Part shown: in pieces, positions 59,701 through 64,000 of the stretch | Position numbering within the stretch: position 1 is the first letter of the stretch | Layout of the letters: each line of letters starts with the position of its first letter | Origin: Ciona savignyi | Taxonomy: Eukaryota > Chordata > Ascidiacea > Phlebobranchia > Cionidae | Direction of reading: 5' to 3' | DNA length: 64,000 bases | Assembly (NCBI GenBank): GCA_000149265.1 | Contig: CH002890.1 | Span: 410,809 to 474,808 of the forward strand | The notes under the pieces: model-generated | What the model was told of the DNA's origin: nothing | What the model saw: only the letters and a program-made list of their open reading frames with translations | Database searches by the model: none | Position numbers and translations under genes: made by a program

Positions 59701-62700
59701 AAATAACTTTAAAAGATTCGTAAATTAGTATTAAGTGAGGTAATATTGCTCAAAATACATTTCTGTTAAAGAAGTTTAGTCACTGAGCAATGTATTTCAG
59801 TGAATAAATTAGTTTGATGATCAACCAATCTTAACCACATGTTAGTTGTCTAAACTTTTACAAAACTTCACAAATTATAATTATGTTCTACATTTTTGTT
59901 TTTCTATCATGTTTAAGTAAGCCGACTAAAATACAATGCATTGATTATTAACAACCGTAGTACAAACACATATTGAAACCGTGATCAATTCAAAGTAGTT
60001 TGGTTAATAAAAAATTGGTTGTTTAATTGTTTTATGTTTTACCTGAGAAAAGAAAGACAGCTGCTTGACACCATAGATCCATCAGCCATTTTCTATTAAA
60101 ACAAGTTTTAATTTGTTGCTCAACAAGAATTATTACTTAAGACACATTTGGATATAGATGCATCCAGATAAAACTAGATAGTAATCTTAAAAGTGCTAGT
60201 GTTTCCATTCCCATTAAAAACTATGAATATCCTAAGAGTTCTTCTCAGTAAGTTTTATGTTTAGGATTACTACAATTTTTGATAAGCAATTAAATTTCAC
60301 CGACCAATGTCCATTTAGTGCAGCAGGTCCTTCATACTCGCAAAGTAATCATTACTGAGCGAACCAAACGTGATCTCACCTGTTTCTTAGCCACAGCATC
60401 ATATATAGCTCCAACCATACGCGCACAAGATCTATGCAAGCGTTTGTGACAGTAAGGGTGACAGAAGAACAGATGGTCGCAAATCAGGTTAAATTGGTTC
60501 GCCAATGTCATAGTCACCTGTGAATACACAGCATGTTAGTCATTTGAGCATCGGGCCAAAGGGTTGTGGGATAGAAACCGGCTGCTGGATGGACGGTTGT
60601 GTCCTGGGGTATGGCATATTTGGAAATATTGCTTTAACCCAGTGGAAGCACGGTTTAAATTGAAACAGCAGCCATGTCTCAAGCACTATGTAATAGCACC
60701 CACAATCCGATAGTGGGAAAAAATTTAAAATCTAAAGATTTCTTACGTGATGTTAAACTCTAAGTTATCACACGAAAAAAACAGAATATCCTATCCTCAC
60801 CCACAAAAAACAATCCCATAAATAAAGTATTACCTTGAGCCAAGGTAAATCATCAATCGCTAATCCTTGAGACTGTATGCTTAGAGGCAATGCAAAGGCT
60901 GATGCTGTGCTGAAGGAACCAGTCGGACCACTTTCTTTCCCGGTATATTCCGATCCGCACGACACTTCTATTGCTGAGTTCGAGCTCCCGATGGAATAGG
61001 TGCTGCTGAAGGGTGAAAAGGAGCCACCAAATACAACATTGGATGATGGGACAGTGAGGGTGTTGCTTGTGTTGCTAGTGGTTTGCACGATGGAAGGGTG
61101 ATGACTCCTTGACGGGGTTTTCGGGGATTCGTTCGGACTCTGGGTTGTGGGGCTGCTTATTTGAGAGCGACCCACCTTTGAAATGCTGTCGGTGGACGTA
61201 TCCCGATTTCCTGGAAACATATAAACTTCTAAAAACCAACAGTAGAGCTTATATAATAGGATATTCATGTTAATCTCCGTGAATGAAAAAACGAGCTATT
61301 GCAGTGTGTTATCGGAGCTATTGCAGTGTGTGTACGATTCGCTTCAATTAGGTAGAATCCATTAATCCGCTGGGTTCAGGCAGTGTCCGTTAAGTGCCTT
61401 GTCCTAAGACACAACAGACTAGCAAGTGAACAGTTCAGAACCTGCATCCTTTTGATTGAAAGGCTTTAACCTAAACCGCCGGACTAATCGGTCGGACTTT
61501 ATACTTTTCATATTAAGACATCTCAAACTGACAGGGTCTGGGTTCAATATTCACCCTTAGCACTTTCTGTCCGATAGTGTCCTTTGCCAAGGTATTTAAA
61601 AACTCAACTGTAAACATAAGATATTGCAATGATTACTTGTGTCAGTTTATAATACTGGTCCCACACAAATAATAAGAATTAAGTTCTATACAAAAGTTCT
61701 TGCCCACTGCATTTTGCTATTCACATGGATAAAGTATAAATATCCATTTCTTGTATTGTGACCATGCTATACTACTATGGTGTATGTTAATTGCAACCAC
61801 ATTACATTATACTTATGTTTGTCGAATGCAACCACATTATATTATACTTATATTTGTTGAATGCAACCACATTACATCTGTCAACCCATACTAGTAAAGT
61901 CAGTTCATATTGCAGTACCAAGTAATATTGAAACACGCCTTGTCCTTTCCTCTCCACCTGAAGCATGTGGACATCCTGACACAATCACGTTTTGAAACTT
62001 TATGTTTTTCTTGCACGGTGGTGTGGTGCTTAATGGGTAGCCATCTGAATGAAACATTTGATTTGTTACTTTTCCAGCTGGATAGTTCAATTGGTAAGAG
62101 CTTCGCCGGTCTGCAGGCAGTCTAAAAATTGTGCAATGAAACTAATGGAACAATTATGCATAATGCACACTGCAACAGTTCTATAAACCCAATGATGTGT
62201 GCAAGATAATCTTATAATCAGTAATCAGATATTCCTCCTTGTGTTTTTCCATTCATTGTGATAACAACATCCTATTTATTCGGAAATTACAATGTAATTA
62301 ATATGAAAGTATTGATTTACATGCATGTTATATAGTAAAACTTTACGAAACAAGGAAATTGGTACTTACAGGATAGTACACATTTACAGATACAACACTA
62401 AAGGATAGTACATTTATGGATAGGAGACTAATGGATTGTAGTTGGGTTACTGGATTCATTACAGTGTGTTAAATATGGTTTAAAAAATTCCATTAATCTA
62501 CTGGGTTTAGAAAGTGTCCGCAACCTGCCTCAACCAAATGGTCATATTTTATAAATTTATGATTCACATAGGAATTGCCCGACAAGAAAACTACCTTTGT
62601 CTCTCGAAGACTGTTCATCGTATTCGTAGTGAGGCAATCTGGGAAACACATCTCGTAGAAATGTAGTAATTTGCACCAGCAGGTTTGTGGCGGCCATTTT

Positions 62701-63779
62701 CAATGGGGTTGGGCAGTCTTTGCCAGATGGATTTAACGCAGCTGTATGTGATGAGTGAATTATTTAGATTTATTTCTGTGGGTGTAATTTTTAATTTACA
62801 AAGTACAGGTTCAAAAGATTTATTTCTAATTACTGACATATGTTATAATATGGGTAAATGTTGGGTTACCCCATGCCAGGAACACAATCAACTGGTTTCG
62901 ATTATCGATTATTCATTCGGTTTATTCAATAAATTTGTATTATCTTACAACCATTTGGCTGTATCATTCTAACCAACTAAGCCGATAAGTTAACTGGTTT
63001 TCCAGCCAAATTTAAAAGTTCTATGTAATTAATACAATGTGTCGTTTTTACCTTGGGAGATCGTCAAATCAAAGTTAAAGTATTTAAACATGGTTATCAT
63101 CTGAATAATACTTTTGACTAAAAATTATGTGTGTGGTATGATTTATTACTTTTATAGTTAGATAACTTTGTGCCTATGGTCCAGTCATTGGAGTTACTTT
63201 ATTGTGTTTGTGATGGAAAAGTTTCTATAGTTTAGCACATTATTCCACTGGGTTAAGGCGAGGTCAGCTAAATGCCTTGCCAACAGTTACAACCAACCAA
63301 CATAATGCTTTATTCCAGCTGAGCTAAATGGCCGGTCCATGACATGCCCTCCTGCCTTTAGGAAGAGCATTAAAGGCTTAAAACCTGACAAGATGGTTGT
63401 GTCCTTGGGGAAGACACTTAGCAGAAATCTTGACCTACTTGATTAATGGGTTTTACTAAAACTAAAGAACCACTTTAATCATATAGAACACACTGCAATA
63501 ACCCCGGTAATGGGGGTGCGAGGTTATCTGATAATTGCCTGTGTAATATCACACCTTGTGTTTACCCATTCACAGGAATAAAGGAATAATATTTTATCGT
63601 AAAGTGTTTATGATTTATAAAATTTATGTAAATCAACAGGGCTAACAATCTTTAAGGTAATCCTCAGTGAAATCCTGTTGTCTGTTCCGCATCTTTTCAT
63701 CACCATCTCTCACTTCACCAAGCACAGCATTTGGATTGTTGTCCACTGACACCACCTTCTGCAAGTATTCTGATATCGC
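38729..63779 (-). CDS. UNC80: UNC80 homologue, NALCN channel complex subunit (3' part, 40 exons)
   Basis: Forty exons chain in phase to 5721 nt (1906 residues), starting mid-gene at 63779 and ending at a TGA at 38729. In order they match human UNC80 from about residue 1350 on: ALNPSGKDCPTPLKMAA, CHPYCHKRLHRSCAR, GALFLLCAIKIPQEVH, FTLSPATLG with PDPPWMP, TAGMPGTKKLTVW, YVRDFYPFRKSV, MDAEFFLFN, EFPWNEDLVYF, ILPTMLR, VHRKPFLLQLFA, SHLRIADIAHSLLK, DWSVEAVRPALFLVLKRLDR, VPHLKSLVN, and LNLLIP. UNC80 is a large cytoplasmic helical-repeat scaffold that links UNC79 and Src-family kinases to the NALCN sodium-leak channel and sets neuronal resting excitability. The last six exons (41882 to 38729) encode a Ser/Arg-rich tail of low conservation. 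The N-terminal third lies outside the window. Confidence 0.93.
39091..39392 (+). mobile_element. tRNA-headed SINE, young full-length copy
   Basis: Reference copy for the window. The head GTCCGGTCGGTTGGTCTAAC has a box A-like TGGTCTAACGG and a box B-like GGTGCGAAACTGG. The body contains CCTTGGGCAAGACACTT and CCCATTCACGGGGATAAAC, and the tail is ATCCT repeats. Lies in the last UNC80 intron. Possibly the composite SINE described from Ciona (Cics-1), but I cannot verify that name here. Confidence 0.88.
41948..42237 (-). mobile_element. SINE, near full length
   Basis: Reverse copy from GATATATTCATGTTTATCCC to the head CTAGACCACCGGGGCGGTCG, in an UNC80 intron. Confidence 0.85.
45070..45377 (+). 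mobile_element. SINE, young full-length copy
   Basis: Head GTCCGCCCGGTTGGTTTAAT, intact body and an ATCCT tail. Close to the 39091 copy and so recently active. UNC80 intron. Confidence 0.87.
47233..47382 (-). mobile_element. SINE, 3' half
   Basis: Reverse fragment from the tail-side GATATTTATGTTTATTCCCG to CCTTCAATTTAGTA; head missing. It starts 14 bp from UNC80 exon 47219-47050. Confidence 0.75.
47692..47903 (-). mobile_element. SINE, head-truncated
   Basis: Reverse copy with GTTTATCCCCGTGAATGGGA to CAAATGACACAACCGATTAG; the tRNA-like head is lost just before UNC80 exon 48067-47942. Confidence 0.75.
48128..48422 (-). mobile_element. SINE, near full length
   Basis: Reverse copy with tail remnant AGGATAG, full body and head ending AGACTAACCGG. 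Confidence 0.83.
49258..49398. mobile_element. Short hAT-type MITE (deletion derivative)
   Basis: 141 bp with ends CAGGCATGGCAAA and (inverted) CAAGGGTAAGCAAC. The inner CCTACCAAGGACTTCATTTT matches the large MITE at 22452-23040. The 8-bp flanks AGTTATAG and AGCTATAG differ at one base, an aged hAT target duplication. It is 38 bp from the donor of UNC80 exon 49561-49437. Confidence 0.8.
50367..51013 (-). mobile_element. SINE split by a MITE
   Basis: Reverse SINE from the tail GGATAGGATATTCATG (50367) to ACTAAAC (50632), resuming after the nested MITE at CACTAAACCAACAGACCAAC. A further old SINE piece follows at about 51020-51125. Confidence 0.82.
50633..50985. mobile_element. hAT-type MITE nested in a SINE
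   Basis: 353 bp. Ends CAGGGGTTCTTAAACTG and (inverted) CAGTGGTTCTTAACC, each followed by GGGGGGCGCG stretches. Perfect 8-bp target duplication CACTAAAC at 50625-50632 and 50986-50993. No coding frame. Confidence 0.9.
53318..53533 (+). mobile_element. SINE, head-truncated
   Basis: Forward copy starting at GGCACTTTCTGTACATTGCC and ending GAATATCCAT. Confidence 0.78.
55651..55707 (+). repeat. 19-bp tandem repeat, three units
   Basis: AGATACCACAAATAATGCT three times in a row with one or two changes, in an UNC80 intron, 34 bp upstream of an exon's acceptor. Confidence 0.85.
55912..56210 (+). mobile_element. SINE abutting an UNC80 splice donor
   Basis: Full-length forward copy (head AGTTCGATTGGTTAGTCGGG, body, ATCCT tail). 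On the minus strand the donor GT of UNC80 exon 56353-56213 is followed at once by GGGATAGGATAGGATATTC, i.e. the SINE tail supplies the intron's first bases. Confidence 0.85.
56728..57032 (+). mobile_element. SINE, young full-length copy
   Basis: Head GTCCGGCCGGTTGGTCTAGC with clear box A, box B-like GGTTCGAAACTG, intact body, ATCCT tail. It starts 9 bp upstream (in gene direction) of UNC80 exon 56719-56588, inside its acceptor region. Confidence 0.88.
57454..57742 (-). mobile_element. SINE, near full length
   Basis: Reverse copy from GGATAGGATATTCATG to the head CTAGACCAAACAGCCGGAC. Confidence 0.85.
58131..58426 (+). mobile_element. SINE, full length
   Basis: Forward copy with head GTCCGACTGGTTAGTCTGGT, full body and ATCCT tail, in an UNC80 intron. 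Confidence 0.85.
59247..59383 (-). mobile_element. SINE, 3' half
   Basis: Reverse fragment with tail remnant and TTTATCCCTGTAAATGGGAA through GTGTTGTGTATGATTC; head missing. Confidence 0.75.
61256..61497 (-). mobile_element. SINE with internal deletion
   Basis: Reverse copy; part of the 3' body is replaced by a repeated TATTGCAGTGTGT segment. Head ends ACTAATCGGTCGGAC. It begins 46 bp upstream, in gene direction, of UNC80 exon 61210-60834. Confidence 0.8.
61791..61876 (+). repeat. 35-bp tandem repeat, 2.5 units
   Basis: TTGCAACCACATTACATTAT and the following 15 bp recur at 61826 and 61861. Confidence 0.85.
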
Positions 63780-63880
63780 CTGGTTCAGGAAATATTAATT
63801 GCATTAAGTGTAGCCGTTTAGCATAATTTATTAAACATTGTTTTTCTCCTTCAACCACCAAGTAACTGACTTCGGATGGA

Positions 63881-64000
63881 AAAGGATAGGATATTGATGT
63901 TTATCCCCGTGGATGGAAAAACCAAGGGGGTTAACAAACAAGCAATCGTCCGATCACCTCGCACCCACCGTCGGGTTACCGGAGCTATTTCAGTGTGTTG
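63881..64000 (-). mobile_element. SINE, cut by the window edge
   Basis: Reverse copy starting with AGGATAGGATATTGATGTTT and running off the end of the window. Confidence 0.85.

Larger units (their letters stand above)
40150..63600. repeat. Older SINE remnants in UNC80 introns
   Basis: Besides the copies listed singly, decayed pieces with the GTGTCCTTGGGCAAG or CCCATTCACG motifs occur at about 40160-40400 (+), 41311-41640 (+), 42345-42830 (mixed), 44815-45030 (-), 45645-45905 (-), 52610-52930 (+), 54205-54410 (+), 54460-54700 (-), 57995-58115 (-), 60550-60790 (+), 61500-61750, 62060-62275 (+) and 63385-63600 (+). Almost every intron longer than 500 bp has one. Confidence 0.65.
58616..63779 (-). 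other. UNC80: UNC80 exons 1-9 of the visible part
   Basis: Exon positions: 63779-63647, 62741-62595, 62110-61958, 61210-60834, 60517-60380, 60092-60043, 59706-59552, 59149-58968 and 58782-58616. Exon 63779-63647 uses a weak donor (GTTAGC) but joins to give LKDSALNPS, equivalent to LDDSTVNPS in human. The 377-bp exon 61210-60834 is a Ser/Thr-rich low-complexity linker. The rest carry the conserved Cys/His segment and the FTLSP/PDPPWMP motif. Confidence 0.88.

Overview
The window looks like nuclear DNA of an ascidian tunicate, most likely Ciona. It is AT-rich, has short introns, carries a tandem family of chordate-type muscle actin genes, and is crowded with one tRNA-headed SINE ending in ATCCT repeats. 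The species call is inference; no alignment was run.

Left part (1-28.5 kb): a multigene region built around a large imperfect palindrome. Two muscle actin genes (11854-13246 minus; 14111-15514 plus) stand head to head. Moving outward, each arm carries a BIR relic unit, an old SINE, a small BIR-UBA gene of the XIAP/BIRC family (6325-8135 minus; 18944-20687 plus), and the same hAT-type MITE insertion (5175-5768; 22452-23040). The MITE shows the same 8-bp target duplication in both arms, so it was there before the inverted duplication. Beyond the left arm are a broken BEL/Pao retrotransposon fossil, another short repeat and a third BIR relic unit. Beyond the right arm are a truncated actin pseudogene (23737-24422) and a third intact actin gene (27006-28409). 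Each intact actin gene has a TATA box and a CArG box about 78 bp upstream of it.

Middle (29.6-37.7 kb): an intronless GDE2/GDPD5-like glycerophosphodiester phosphodiesterase (minus), a four-exon adenylate kinase AK6 (plus), and a five-exon RGS-domain gene (minus). The first intron of the RGS gene holds a minisatellite arranged as an inverted repeat.

Right part (38.7-64 kb): the 3' end of one large gene on the minus strand, the UNC80 homologue (NALCN sodium-leak channel complex). I could chain 40 exons in phase, 5721 nt or 1906 residues, ending at a stop at 38729. The 5' part lies beyond the window. Its introns are filled with SINE copies of all ages and a few MITEs.

Nothing is prokaryotic, and I saw no CRISPR array or true tRNA/rRNA gene. 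The most notable structure is the actin/BIR-UBA palindrome with mosaic (gene-converted) actin copies. I do not claim a new biochemical system.
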